From assembly GCF_009882985.1 (NCBI RefSeq), contig NZ_WTUZ01000005.1, forward strand, positions 79,359 to 119,274: DNA of 39,916 nt. The letters run 5' to 3'. Within the stretch, counting starts at the first letter, position 1; every line of letters begins with the position of its first letter. Position numbers and translations under genes: made by a program. The DNA comes from Paenibacillus silvestris. GTDB taxonomy: Bacteria > Bacillota > Bacilli > Paenibacillales > NBRC-103111. Below the pieces are notes generated by a model that was not told the DNA's origin, did not search any database, and was given only the letters and a program-made list of their open reading frames with translations. Shown piece after piece: positions 7,671 to 16,433 of the stretch.

Positions 7671-8552
7671 CTAATAACCTACCGATTTCTTTAAGACAGA
7701 TACATTTTCCTTGAAAAATGCTTCATGATTCTTAATTCCTCTATTTTTACACCAGACTACAGCACTAAAAGCATCATAAAAATTATAAAAAGGTAATATT
7801 GTATCCAGATCTATTAGGGGACGAATAGTTGAATACCCCTCTGTGTAACGTACTCTGCTTAGAGGATTTTCTTCCCAAACATATCGGTTAATTTTAGTGA
7901 AGTCTATTTCAGAAGAGCCTCCCCTTGCACTTTCGAAGTCAATTACACCTACGATCTTGTTTTCATTTATTAGTATATTACCCGGTCGAAAGTCCATATG
8001 TACAACACATGGTCCATCAGGTTGTGGAAGTACTGAGAACGCACTTTCAAAGTGATTCATACATTTTTCAAATAGTGCTTTATCAAGAATTTCTTTACAG
8101 GGTTCTTTCAACTTTTCAAAGTTATTTTTTATGTAAAGTCTCCAATTGTTTTGATCAAGTGATTGAAACCCGTCTTTTACTTCTACACCATATTCAGACA
8201 TCTTGACTTCATGAAGCTTTGCATGATGTGTGCCAATTTCAAATGCAAGTTCTTCGTTAATGACACCTGAGCAAGGAATTCCTTGAATCTCCGATAGTAG
8301 TAAGGCACCCGAGATGGTGTCATCCCCACTCCAGAAGTCTAAAACTCTTGGGACCGGTAATACTTCATTCAATTTTTCAAGCATACGAAATTCTCTATAC
8401 AATTTATCCTTGTTATAAGGAATCTTAGCATATACAGAACCGCCATTAATAAGATTAAGTTTATAGACTTGCGAACTAAATGACTCAGGAACATTATCTA
8501 TACTTAATACATTAAGATTAAACACTTTTATTATCATTTGTATTGGGTTCAA
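7671..8552 (-). CDS. Aminoglycoside phosphotransferase (APH)-family kinase
   Basis: A 293-aa protein with the APH/choline-kinase fold. The catalytic loop is H185-M-D187-F-R-P-G-N192 and the metal-binding motif D205-F-E follows in VGVIDFESARGG. An N-lobe lysine candidate is in VYAKIP (residues ~40-45), and SEIQGIPCSG marks the hinge. The start is TTG at 8550-8552 with GGAGGG 7 bases upstream. APH-family proteins phosphorylate aminoglycosides, macrolides, choline, homoserine or sugars; the sequence does not say which, and most lone genomic members in Bacillota are not resistance genes. No operon partner. Confidence 0.85.
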   Translation of the reverse strand: MNPIQMIIKVFNLNVLSIDNVPESFSSQVYKLNLINGGSVYAKIPYNKDKLYREFRMLEKLNEVLPVPRVLDFWSGDDTISGALLLSEIQGIPCSGVINEELAFEIGTHHAKLHEVKMSEYGVEVKDGFQSLDQNNWRLYIKNNFEKLKEPCKEILDKALFEKCMNHFESAFSVLPQPDGPCVVHMDFRPGNILINENKIVGVIDFESARGGSSEIDFTKINRYVWEENPLSRVRYTEGYSTIRPLIDLDTILPFYNFYDAFSAVVWCKNRGIKNHEAFFKENVSVLKKSVGY

Positions 8553-8695
8553 AATTGACCCTCCGTTACTTTATAAATGCATCAGTTAACTATTTCTTAA
8601 TATTATAAGTATCCTTGCCGTCATTTTAGTAAATATCGGCAACCGTCATATCGGCTGATGTCATGTTGTGATTAACCAACGTTCGCCGAGGGAGT

Positions 8696-9125
8696 TCAAT
8701 TGTTATCTGGAGGAGTCCGATGCTTCGTAGCTTGTTCGTAACCAAACGCAAGCTTGATTAGGATTGGTTCACTATAAGCAGCCCTGGAAAAGACAATGCC
8801 GAACGGTCCTTTCGTAATCCAGCCCTCCGATGTCGTACTCCCTACAAATGCATACCCAGCTGGGACCCGGTTGTCTCTGTTCCAATAGCTGCAGCTGCCA
8901 AGTTTGCCGCTATAGCTACGGCTGACCCTGAGCTGGATCCGCCGACAAAGAATTCCCCAGGTCCATATGGGTTCAAAGTTAGCCCGCCTCTTGAGCAGAA
9001 TACCTTTGAATTCGTTCTAAATAAACGTTGATAAGATATTCTGATGTCGTATTGCCTGTCTCCATAGCTGTCTGCATACTGTCGAAATCGGCTTCAATAA
9101 TCCACTTATCTAGTAGGTCTTGCAT
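8696..9125 (-). pseudogene. Amidase (amidase-signature family) remnant in three pieces
   Basis: Three pieces of one protein survive in order. The first (9125 to ~8979) begins [18 protein letters not shown], includes [15 protein letters not shown] and ends at a stop. The second (~8976-8860) reads [17 protein letters not shown] and [16 protein letters not shown], the serine-rich core of the amidase signature. The third (~8857-8696) reads PAGYAF and YSEPILIKLAFGYEQATKHR, the usual C-terminus of this family. Large internal deletions and frameshifts separate them; a normal family member is about 480-500 residues, and only about 140 codons remain. It is clearly dead. Confidence 0.85.
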
Positions 9126-9187
9126 GTCTGAATTAGCATTTTGCTGTCATCTGGACAATGAAGAAGTAATGCGGTTTCGTCGAATCT

Positions 9188-9844
9188 TTATCGACCAAAC
9201 GCCCACGCCACCATTAGCGGGAACTCTTCTCGCCACATCACATCGTCGTGCGACGCGACCCGCTCTCTCATTTCAACGTCCGCACCTGCATCGCGCAGCG
9301 CACCCGCCCACCGGGTCGCGTTCTCCAGGAAGAACGGCTCCAATGTGCCTGCTACGAGGTATGTGCGTGGTAGCGGGCTTGGCATCACGGCAGGCGGTCG
9401 GTAGCCTCCGCCTGGCGATGCGGAGAAGATCGTACCATAGATGTCCGGATGCCGAAGCCCCATGGCGAGTGAGAACTCTCCACTCGCCGACACGCCGCAC
9501 ACTGCGGTGCGTTTGGCGGGCAGCGCGACGCTGAAGCGCGATCGCACCCATCGGCGGACGTCTTCGACGAAGAATCTCTCATGTGCCGCGAATCGTTGCT
9601 GATCGAACGGCGGCGAGTATTCATGGATTCGCACCATCTCATCCTCATCGGACGTCCGATAGGCACCGACGATCATCGTTGGCGGAACGTCGGCGGCCTC
9701 GAGGTACCCGCCCCACTGCGAGATAAGCTGACCGTCACCAGCGAACACGACGGCCTGGGGTGGGTCCGGAGGGACATATACCGTAACCTGACGCCCACCA
9801 TCATAATCAAACTTCTCTGTGACGAGCTCTCCCGCGATCTTCAT
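9188..9844 (-). CDS. Putative esterase (alpha/beta hydrolase), GC-rich, probably acquired
   Basis: A 218-aa alpha/beta hydrolase of the enterochelin-esterase/esterase-D type. The nucleophile elbow G-V-S119-A-S-G is at residues 117-122, the likely catalytic histidine is H199 in ASHDDVMW, and E169 in AGTLEPFF lies where the acid normally falls. There is no signal peptide, so it acts in the cytoplasm. The ATG at 9842-9844 is preceded by AGGAG at a 9-base distance. Base composition differs from the surroundings: two 60-base rows I counted (9241-9300 and 9721-9780) have 39 and 36 G+C, whereas flanks are nearer 40%. It sits between a dead amidase and an AraC gene, consistent with lateral entry from a high-GC bacterium. 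Confidence 0.8.
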   Translation of the reverse strand: MKIAGELVTEKFDYDGGRQVTVYVPPDPPQAVVFAGDGQLISQWGGYLEAADVPPTMIVGAYRTSDEDEMVRIHEYSPPFDQQRFAAHERFFVEDVRRWVRSRFSVALPAKRTAVCGVSASGEFSLAMGLRHPDIYGTIFSASPGGGYRPPAVMPSPLPRTYLVAGTLEPFFLENATRWAGALRDAGADVEMRERVASHDDVMWREEFPLMVAWAFGR

Positions 9845-10014
9845 TTCTCACAACTCCTGTGTACATAATTAAACTTATCACGTGTAGCGTTAAATAAAAC
9901 CGCTCCAATATGCTTTCAACTATAGAACGGAAAGGCAATATGATTGCATACTTAAATAAATCAGCTAAGTGAAATCCTATTGTTCGTCTTCTTGGCCTCC
10001 GAATAAACAATTCA

Positions 10015-10914
10015 CTAAAGTTCAAATAAAGAATCGCGCATATGATTGATATCTCTCATTGGCGGACGTCCGAATAAACGCGAATATTCCCTGTTAAACT
10101 GGGAAGGACTTTCGTAACCCACTCGAAATCCTGCCGTTGCAGCATCCAAGCCTTCCGTAAGCATCAATCGACGTGCAGATTGCAACCGAATGATCTTTTG
10201 ATACTGCAGGGGGCTCATTCCCGTTACTCTTTTAAAATGCTTGTGTAAGGATGTTGGGCTCATATTTACTTGTTTCGCTAACTCTTCAATAATGAGTAGC
10301 TGAGAATAATCACGGTTGATCAGATGTATTACATTTGAAATGCCTTGTGAATAGCTACCGATCACGGCAAACTGCCTGATCAAATGCCCTTGCTCACCCT
10401 GCATCACCCTGTAAAATATCTCTCTGATAATGAGCGGAGCTAGCACCTCGATATCGGTGGGGGTATCTAAAAGATTGACGAGTCGCAGAACCGCATCTAA
10501 GAAAGGAGGGGGGGATGAATTGACCATAATGCCCCGCCCTGTCTCTCCCCTTTTCTGCAGGCTAGTTTTCTTGTTTAAATCCAAAATGACCTCTGGGCGA
10601 AGCGTTATTCCTAAGCTTAAGTACGGCATCTGCGGCGATGCATGAATAATTTTCCCAATAGCTGGCAGATGAACAGACGCAACCAAATACGTACCTGGAT
10701 CGAACCTGAAGCTTTCCCCACCTAATGTGGCAGTCTTTGATCCTTGAAAAATTACGTAAAGAGACGGCAAGTTAAGAGTATGTGTCGGTTCTGATTCCTT
10801 GGATGCACGCCTGAAACAAAGTTCCGGAATCGCTGTTTCGTGCATACCATCGATAGGCGTAAACCGTGCAATTTGCCTACTAACTCGGAAACAAGATGGT
10901 TCAAGCTTAATCAC
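10015..10914 (-). CDS. AraC-family regulator, YqhC-like (second copy)
   Basis: About 299 aa with the same architecture as the gene at 2370-3257: an AraC_N cupin (ETAIPELCFRRAS, FDPGTYLVASVHLPA, YLSLGITLRPEV) and two C-terminal helix-turn-helix units (LAKQVNMSPTSLHKHF; AATAGFRVGYESPSQF, NREYSRLFGRP). The open frame extends to a TTG at 11004, but that has no ribosome site and the extra 30 residues do not resemble the family. GTG at 10912-10914 gives an N-terminus of the same length as the paralogue, with AAGGG close upstream; the start remains uncertain. It is divergent from an SDR gene at 11064 and probably controls it. Confidence 0.85.
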   Translation of the reverse strand: MIKLEPSCFRVSRQIARFTPIDGMHETAIPELCFRRASKESEPTHTLNLPSLYVIFQGSKTATLGGESFRFDPGTYLVASVHLPAIGKIIHASPQMPYLSLGITLRPEVILDLNKKTSLQKRGETGRGIMVNSSPPPFLDAVLRLVNLLDTPTDIEVLAPLIIREIFYRVMQGEQGHLIRQFAVIGSYSQGISNVIHLINRDYSQLLIIEELAKQVNMSPTSLHKHFKRVTGMSPLQYQKIIRLQSARRLMLTEGLDAATAGFRVGYESPSQFNREYSRLFGRPPMRDINHMRDSLFEL

Positions 10915-11063
10915 AACCCTTATTCTAACAATCTGATAATAATATTCTAACGAAACGATGCAGGAATAGGCAAGAAACGCGCATGAATCATCTATCTGGG
11001 TCAATAGGATATTTCTTATACTTCAAAGTGTAAGACAATATCAGATGAAAGAAGGACTCGCCT

Positions 11064-11822
11064 GTGGGAACGAACGAAAATGTAACCATGTCAGGAATCA
11101 AAGATAAAGTTATCGTCATTACAGGCGCAAGTAGCGGAATTGGTGAGGCAACCGCACTTCTGCTCGCTGAGCGAGGTGCGAAAGTCGTGCTTGGGGCTCG
11201 CCGATTAGATCGCCTTGAGGCCCTTGTAGACCGCATCACGAATTTGGGCGGTGTAGCCGCCTATGCAGCCATAGACGTGAGACGTCGCGACGACTTATCC
11301 AACCTCGTTAAGTTGGCATGTGAGCGGTTTGGCAAGCTTGATGTTCTGGTCAACAATGCCGGCGTTATGCCAATTTCCCCGCTCGATGAACTGCGTGTCG
11401 AGGATTGGGAGGCGATGGTTGATGTTAACATTAAAGGCGTTCTGTATGGCATTGCCGCGGCGCTGCCTCTCTTCCGTAAGCAAGGCTCAGGGCATTTCGT
11501 CAATGTCGCTTCTACAGCAGCTTATCGCATTGTACCGAACATGGCGGTCTATGCCGGCACGAAGTTTGCCGTGCGTGCCATTTCCGAGGGTTTACGTCAG
11601 GAAGCTGGCGATAAGCTCCGCGTGACCATTATTTCGCCTGGCTCGACGCGGACGAACGCCGCGGAAACAATGACCAATCTAGAGATAAAAGCCAAGCTCG
11701 AAGAGTATCGTGAATTCGCGATGCCACCGGATGCTATCGCCAGAGCAATTGCATTTGCGATTGAGCAGCCGACCGATGTAGATGTGGGAGAGCTTGTTGT
11801 CCGTCCTACTGCGCAGGGGTGA
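11064..11822 (+). CDS. SDR-family oxidoreductase (YdfG-like)
   Basis: A 252-aa classical SDR: TGASSGIG at residues 20-27, NNAG at 97-100, catalytic S150, Y163 and K167 (YAGTK), and the PG motif in IISPGSTRT. It belongs with COG4221-type oxidoreductases, which act on small hydroxy acids or carbonyls, by general resemblance. The GTG start at 11064 is supported by GAAGGA seven bases upstream; the ATG at 11091 has none. It is paired head-to-head with a YqhC-like AraC gene, repeating the arrangement at 1397-3257, although the two SDRs are from different branches. Composition is slightly more GC-rich than the flanks. Confidence 0.92.
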   Translation: MGTNENVTMSGIKDKVIVITGASSGIGEATALLLAERGAKVVLGARRLDRLEALVDRITNLGGVAAYAAIDVRRRDDLSNLVKLACERFGKLDVLVNNAGVMPISPLDELRVEDWEAMVDVNIKGVLYGIAAALPLFRKQGSGHFVNVASTAAYRIVPNMAVYAGTKFAVRAISEGLRQEAGDKLRVTIISPGSTRTNAAETMTNLEIKAKLEEYREFAMPPDAIARAIAFAIEQPTDVDVGELVVRPTAQG

Positions 11823-11893
11823 GGTAAATCATCAAAAGCAGCAACGGACAATGGCTGTTGAATGCCGGCTGCCATTGTTGGTACTTAACTAAC

Positions 11894-11923
11894 GAACCCG
11901 CAACAATATAATGTTGCGGGTTC
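11894..11923. terminator. Hairpin between convergent SDR and Rieske genes
   Basis: GAACCCGCAACA and TGTTGCGGGTTC pair perfectly over 12 bases around ATATAA. A weaker hairpin (ACAATGGC/GCCATTGT, 11848-11878) precedes it. T runs are poor on both sides, but the position between convergent genes suits a bidirectional terminator. Confidence 0.65.
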
Positions 11924-11961
11924 TGCTATTCCTCGTTCTAATCATAATTAATGTTACATGC

Positions 11962-13728
11962 TCATTCCTCTTCAAACAACCGTTCACCTTTATGCAATCT
12001 CCAGGCAATTTTGGCCGTATGCGGAAGCTCGCGCGCGGTTGGCGCATGTGCTGCCAGATATCGAGTACAAGCGAGCAGCATCGTTTCTCTGGCCTTATCC
12101 GCAAAAGAGCCTGTCACTGCTAGCCAATGATTGTATTCGGCCACTGAGGCTTCATACACTTGGAAAGTATGGAATTCAGCATCCTCTCTTAGCAGCGCAT
12201 GGCCAAGCGTATTAAGAAGTGCTCCAGGATCACCACTGCCATGTATGTAGTCCACAACCCATTGAGCAGCTGGCCCAACCTGTTGCCGCAAATCCAGCAA
12301 ATTGAGCAGCTCCTGATGATCGCTTGGCGCGGCGGAGCCGGATGGCTTCGGCCGTGCGGCTGTTGGCACGTTTAAGAAACGGTCCAGATAAACGCTGGCC
12401 GCTCCATGAAAAATCGCCCTCTGCAGCAGCGGTTCATCAGATTGCAGCAGCCTTTCATGTACGGCGTGAGCATATGTGAACGTGTGGAGAACTGCAATCC
12501 AATCGCGAAAATCATTCTGCGTATGGAAACGAACGATCCGTTCCGCGGCCGCCAAAGCAACGATCTGAGCTAACTGCGCCGGAGCCGTACCCGAGATAAG
12601 CAGGTCGCGCAGCAAGGTGATCGTCTTTTCCGGTGTATCGCTTAGCAACTGCTGGAGCAATTGCTGCTCCATTTCCACGGAAAGAGCTGTCTGCTGCCTT
12701 GCCCCATCCGTCAGCTTCGCTTGCCCCGCATTATGCTCCAGCTTAATGATCGCTTGCTTGATCGGCTCTACGAGGTTAACCGGTGCCTGCCACTGATGCA
12801 GCTCTTCGCTCCGTGTCGGACGAGCCATCATTGGGACGAGCGAAGTTAGAATCCGCTCCTTTTGTGACACATTCGCCCACTCCAGCGCCTCAAAAGCTTT
12901 GCTATGAAAATCAAACACATGGCCGCCATCCAAGTAAAAGTGATCTGTTGCGGCAGCAAGCATCATGTCCGATAGAAGCTTCGTGTCAATTCCTTTCATA
13001 ATGGCGGTCATTAGCACTTTCTCAGCGCCCTGCGTATCCCGCACCTCGATGCAGCTGCGATACCACTCAGTCAACCGTTCGAACGGCACGTCAGTCGATG
13101 GCATCGCCGACAACAAATGGCGGGTTCCTCTGCCCGAACTGCTGCGAGCAACATGAACCAGGCCTTGGTATAAGGCAAGTATTTTTCCATTCTTGTCAAG
13201 CTTATCGACGATTTGCGCCATCGCTGTGAGAATCGTAAGTCCAGCGTTCCAACCCGTTCCGTATGTCGTCCCGAATTCGATGCCAATTCGGGCGATGTCT
13301 TGCTCGGGCACGCCAGCTTCGATCAGTCCGACAACCGCTTTCGCGATAACGATACCAATATTTTGCTCGAGCCCTTCTTTCAGTCTATGCTTATATTTTT
13401 CCGCACCTTCTACCCTTCTAGAAACTGAATTTACCCAAACTTCGCCGCCATCGACGCGCACTTCATAAGATGGGACATCATCTGCCCATGGATCAAGCGT
13501 ACCACCGCTGCAGACATCGAACCGGGCATGATGCCAATGGCACGTCAATATCCCGTCGCATAAGCTCCCCATATGGAGAGGAAATCCTAAATGCGGGCAC
13601 CGGTTGTCCACGGCATATACTTGTTCCTCATGATAAAAGACAGCGATACCACCTCGAATAACCTTTTTGCCCACTAGTTTAAGCGCTTCCAATTCACCTG
13701 CTGAAATCCAGTTTAAACTGACATTCAT
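11962..13728 (-). CDS. Rieske [2Fe-2S] protein with long C-terminal domain of unknown function
   Basis: A 588-aa protein. Residues ~5-105 are a Rieske ferredoxin domain with both cluster motifs intact: C44-P-H46 and C63-H-W-H66. The remaining ~480 residues are soluble and appear mainly helical, with conserved-looking histidines (GLVHVARSS, TRHLL, and DHFYLDGGHVFDFHSKAFE). They do not resemble the helix-grip domain of ring-hydroxylating oxygenases. The ATG at 13726-13728 follows GGAGG at 8 bases; an upstream TTG in frame would place the ribosome site inside the gene. It is monocistronic, convergent with the SDR gene. An oxidoreductase in which the Rieske cluster feeds electrons to a metal site in the C-terminal part is possible, but that is inference. 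Confidence 0.85.
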   Translation of the reverse strand: MNVSLNWISAGELEALKLVGKKVIRGGIAVFYHEEQVYAVDNRCPHLGFPLHMGSLCDGILTCHWHHARFDVCSGGTLDPWADDVPSYEVRVDGGEVWVNSVSRRVEGAEKYKHRLKEGLEQNIGIVIAKAVVGLIEAGVPEQDIARIGIEFGTTYGTGWNAGLTILTAMAQIVDKLDKNGKILALYQGLVHVARSSSGRGTRHLLSAMPSTDVPFERLTEWYRSCIEVRDTQGAEKVLMTAIMKGIDTKLLSDMMLAAATDHFYLDGGHVFDFHSKAFEALEWANVSQKERILTSLVPMMARPTRSEELHQWQAPVNLVEPIKQAIIKLEHNAGQAKLTDGARQQTALSVEMEQQLLQQLLSDTPEKTITLLRDLLISGTAPAQLAQIVALAAAERIVRFHTQNDFRDWIAVLHTFTYAHAVHERLLQSDEPLLQRAIFHGAASVYLDRFLNVPTAARPKPSGSAAPSDHQELLNLLDLRQQVGPAAQWVVDYIHGSGDPGALLNTLGHALLREDAEFHTFQVYEASVAEYNHWLAVTGSFADKARETMLLACTRYLAAHAPTARELPHTAKIAWRLHKGERLFEEE

Positions 13729-13769
13729 CGATACAGCCTCCTTTGTTTTCAAGCTGATTGTCCTGACGC

Positions 13770-13798
13770 ATTATAATTATTCTATCAAATTATTTGAA
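13770..13798 (-). promoter_or_regulatory. SigA-type promoter of the Rieske gene
   Basis: On the minus strand TTCAAA (13793-13798), a 17-base spacer and a perfect TATAAT (13770-13775) lie ~42 bases before the ATG. The -10 is exact; the -35 matches 4 of 6. Confidence 0.55.
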
Positions 13799-13972
13799 GG
13801 AACTGGTTAATATAATGATTTTTATTTCTAGGATTTCTCAGCCGTCCATGTCCGTGAGGCATATAAATCCCAAACCTGTGTACAATCTGCCTTCGTACAA
13901 CTAATACGTGCATAAAATATATGTAATTGGAAAATTTAAGTATACTGCGATCGCAAGGAGGATCTGATTGGT

Positions 13973-15055
13973 TTGAACGGAAAAATCACACCCTTCCAGT
14001 TGTCAATGATGCTGATTACATATATCGGAATCTCTAACCATGTCATCCTGATTCCTATATTGCTAGATACCGCGAATCGCGATGCATGGATCTCTGTCTT
14101 GGCCGCCGTTGTACCTTCCTTACTTCTTGGCCTACTGTATGTATATATGTACAAACATATCCCTTCTTCTCTCTCCACCTGGGTGAAAGAGAAAACAAAT
14201 TCGCTCGTGTGGCTTATTTTCACAGTCCTGTTCACTTTATACTTCTTAACTCAGGCTAGTATCAGCATACGGGATACGATCGTGTGGTCAAATACATCAT
14301 ACCTGACCTATACTCCAACATGGGTAGTCGGCATATGTCTCATTGGCATCAGCTATTACACAGCAAGAAAGGGACTGGCCGCAATTGCAATCACCAATGG
14401 CATTCTGCTACCCTGGATCGTTCTATTCGGCTTTTATATTATGATAGTAAACTTTCATTACAAAGATTACAGCTACATGTTTCCAATCCTCAAAAATTCA
14501 GCGTTATCTATCACTCATGGCGCATGGTACACAACATCAGGCATTACGGAGATCTTTCTCGTGTTCTTCCTGAAGGACAATGTTAAGGGCAAGCTGTCGC
14601 GTATGAATATGATGATTGTTGTTCTAATGTTGATTGAGCTGACATTTGGACCCTTGTCAGGCATAATCGCCATGTTCGGTCCGTTCGAAGCCGAGAAACT
14701 CCGATACCCAGCGTACGAGCAGTGGCGCATGGCGTCCATCGGAAGCATGCTAAGTCAAACAGACTTTTTATCCATCTATCAATGGTTAGCCGGTTCCTTT
14801 ATACGAATTTCGCTGGCCATCTATATCATTCACACCCTGTGGGTGAAAAAATGGAGGCATCCTGAAATTTTACTCATTCTGATTTCCTTGTTTCTTTTTG
14901 TAATCAATCAGCTTAAGCTGTCGGATGTAAAGTTCCACGAACATGTAAAAACCTATTATACGAGTTCTAGTCTGTTTTGCGGTGTCACTAGCTTCTTGCT
15001 CTTAATTTGTATTTGGGCAGGGAAGAAAAAGAAGGCGGTGAAGCAAAATGGCTAA
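13973..15055 (+). CDS. Spore germinant receptor subunit B (GerAB family), operon 1
   Basis: A 360-aa integral membrane protein with about 10 hydrophobic segments, of the amino-acid-permease-like GerAB/endospore germination permease family (NGKITPFQLSMMLI start, DTANRDAWISVLAAVVPS, GPFEAEKLRYPAYEQWRM). The start is TTG at 13973 with AAGGAGG 11 bases upstream. The B subunit sits in the spore inner membrane and takes part in germinant binding. It is the first gene of a B-A-C operon and overlaps the A gene by 8 bases. Canonical gerA operons run A-B-C. Confidence 0.92.
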   Translation: MNGKITPFQLSMMLITYIGISNHVILIPILLDTANRDAWISVLAAVVPSLLLGLLYVYMYKHIPSSLSTWVKEKTNSLVWLIFTVLFTLYFLTQASISIRDTIVWSNTSYLTYTPTWVVGICLIGISYYTARKGLAAIAITNGILLPWIVLFGFYIMIVNFHYKDYSYMFPILKNSALSITHGAWYTTSGITEIFLVFFLKDNVKGKLSRMNMMIVVLMLIELTFGPLSGIIAMFGPFEAEKLRYPAYEQWRMASIGSMLSQTDFLSIYQWLAGSFIRISLAIYIIHTLWVKKWRHPEILLILISLFLFVINQLKLSDVKFHEHVKTYYTSSSLFCGVTSFLLLICIWAGKKKKAVKQNG

Positions 15056-16433
15056 AATAAGCGAAAGTGACATCCGCCAGTTATTTGAGGACTGCGGTGA
15101 TGTTAACCTCGAACTAATCGACGGCTACTTGTTTATTTTCTGCCAAGGCATGTCCAATCGGGAGCAAATCAGTGAAGTGAGCGCATGCAGCGCAGACTTT
15201 TGGCGACAGCACCCCGTTACGTTAACATCGAATTGGAAGAACGAGCTATCGTCCTATGTGTTTAGTGGCGACTTACTTCTCTTCGATATGGAGACGGCTA
15301 GCTGTTATCTTCACTATGTTGCTGACCCGCCCCAAAGAAACCCAGAAGAGTCTGTCACTGAAACGTCCTCCAAGGGAGCACGTGACGGATTTACCGAAAG
15401 CATCAAGACCAATGTTGCGCTAATCCGCAAGCGACTGCTAACTCCGACACTTAAAATGGAATCTTTTACAATTGGAGTCCGTAGTCAGACCGAGATATGT
15501 CTACTCTACATCCAAGATATTGCCAATAAGGAAGCTGTCGATGAGGCTCGAACAAGATTGCAGAACATCCACATCGATGCGCTCATTACGAGTTCTCAAC
15601 TGGAAGAAGCCATATCGGATAAGACCAGGTCGGTGGTACCGCTTATCGACAATACCGGGCGGCCCGATTTTGCCGCTGAGTACTTGATGGGCGGCCGTTT
15701 CGTCGTTTTGCTTAACGGTTCGCCACTTGCGATTATCGCCCCCATTACCCTAACATCGCTTATGAAATCACCGGAAGACGGCTATTACCGTGCGGTGATC
15801 AGTTCTTTTCAACGACTGATCCGCATGTTTGGCTGGTATTTGGCATTGTTCCTGCCCGGATTCTACATCGCGCTGATCGGATTCAATTTCGAGCAGGTAC
15901 CACTTCCTTTGTTAGCTACAATCGCAACAAATCGCATCGGACTTCCCGTTACACTTCCATTCGAGGCGATTATCGTGCTCATCTTGTTTGAGTTGTTTAA
16001 AGAAGCAGGACTGCGACTCCCGAAATCAGTAGGCCCAACGGTAACCGTCGTCGGCGGTATCATTATAGGTGATGCAGCTATAAGAGCCGGCATTACGTCC
16101 CCTACCGTAACTGTTGTGGCTGCGACCACGGTAATAGCCGGTTACACGCTGGTAAACCCGACGCTAAGCGGCATCGTATCTATCGCACGCATCGTCATTA
16201 TGATCATCACATCTATTCTCGGGATGTTCGGGTTCTTCATGTCTATCTTCTTCGTCATCGCCTACTTATCCGATCTCAAATCATTCGGGATCCCCTATCT
16301 CTCACCGCTTTCACCGCCATCTTGGGCAGATATCACAGGGGCTCTGCTGAAGAAACCGGCGAATAAAATGAAAAAGCGTGCACAGAACCTACATTTGCAG
16401 GACGATACGAGGATGAAGGACGGAGAATCATGA
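15048..16433 (+). CDS. Spore germinant receptor subunit A (GerAA family), operon 1
   Basis: A 461-aa GerA-family protein: a soluble N-terminal domain (~1-240) and a C-terminal membrane part with 4-5 segments (~255-425). Family hallmarks are ESIKTNVALIRKRL, RSQTEICLLYIQDIAN, VVPLIDNTGRPDFAAE and the proline-rich PFEAIIVLILFELFKEAGLR. The A subunit, with B, forms the receptor that responds to nutrients in the spore inner membrane; the N-terminal domain is implicated in signal transmission and oligomerisation. The ATG overlaps the end of the B gene by 8 bases and has AAGGCGGTG upstream, and the C gene overlaps its stop by 4, so all three are translationally coupled. Confidence 0.94.
   Translation: MAKISESDIRQLFEDCGDVNLELIDGYLFIFCQGMSNREQISEVSACSADFWRQHPVTLTSNWKNELSSYVFSGDLLLFDMETASCYLHYVADPPQRNPEESVTETSSKGARDGFTESIKTNVALIRKRLLTPTLKMESFTIGVRSQTEICLLYIQDIANKEAVDEARTRLQNIHIDALITSSQLEEAISDKTRSVVPLIDNTGRPDFAAEYLMGGRFVVLLNGSPLAIIAPITLTSLMKSPEDGYYRAVISSFQRLIRMFGWYLALFLPGFYIALIGFNFEQVPLPLLATIATNRIGLPVTLPFEAIIVLILFELFKEAGLRLPKSVGPTVTVVGGIIIGDAAIRAGITSPTVTVVAATTVIAGYTLVNPTLSGIVSIARIVIMIITSILGMFGFFMSIFFVIAYLSDLKSFGIPYLSPLSPPSWADITGALLKKPANKMKKRAQNLHLQDDTRMKDGES

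Noticed and set aside
7671..8552. Calling the APH-family gene an aminoglycoside resistance gene
   Set aside because: Only general kinase motifs are visible; substrate-specific residues of known APH enzymes could not be identified.
9028..9551. Long open frames on both strands (e.g. 9028-9534 plus, 9273-9551 minus) over the esterase
   Set aside because: They arise from the high GC content of the real esterase gene; they lack ribosome sites and show arginine-rich, low-information text.
9807..10025. 72-codon minus-strand frame between the esterase and the AraC gene
   Set aside because: It overlaps both neighbours, has no ribosome site and resembles no protein; its start happens to echo the AraC tail through a shared TTTATTCGGA word only.
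12372..13661. Many plus- and minus-strand frames inside the Rieske gene
   Set aside because: All are shadows of the single 588-codon gene, which has the only good ribosome site and recognised motifs.
13855..13972. Possible SigG promoter for ger operon 1 (GCATA ... TATACTG)
   Set aside because: The spacing between the best -35 and -10 candidates is wrong (about 26 bases), so it cannot be supported.
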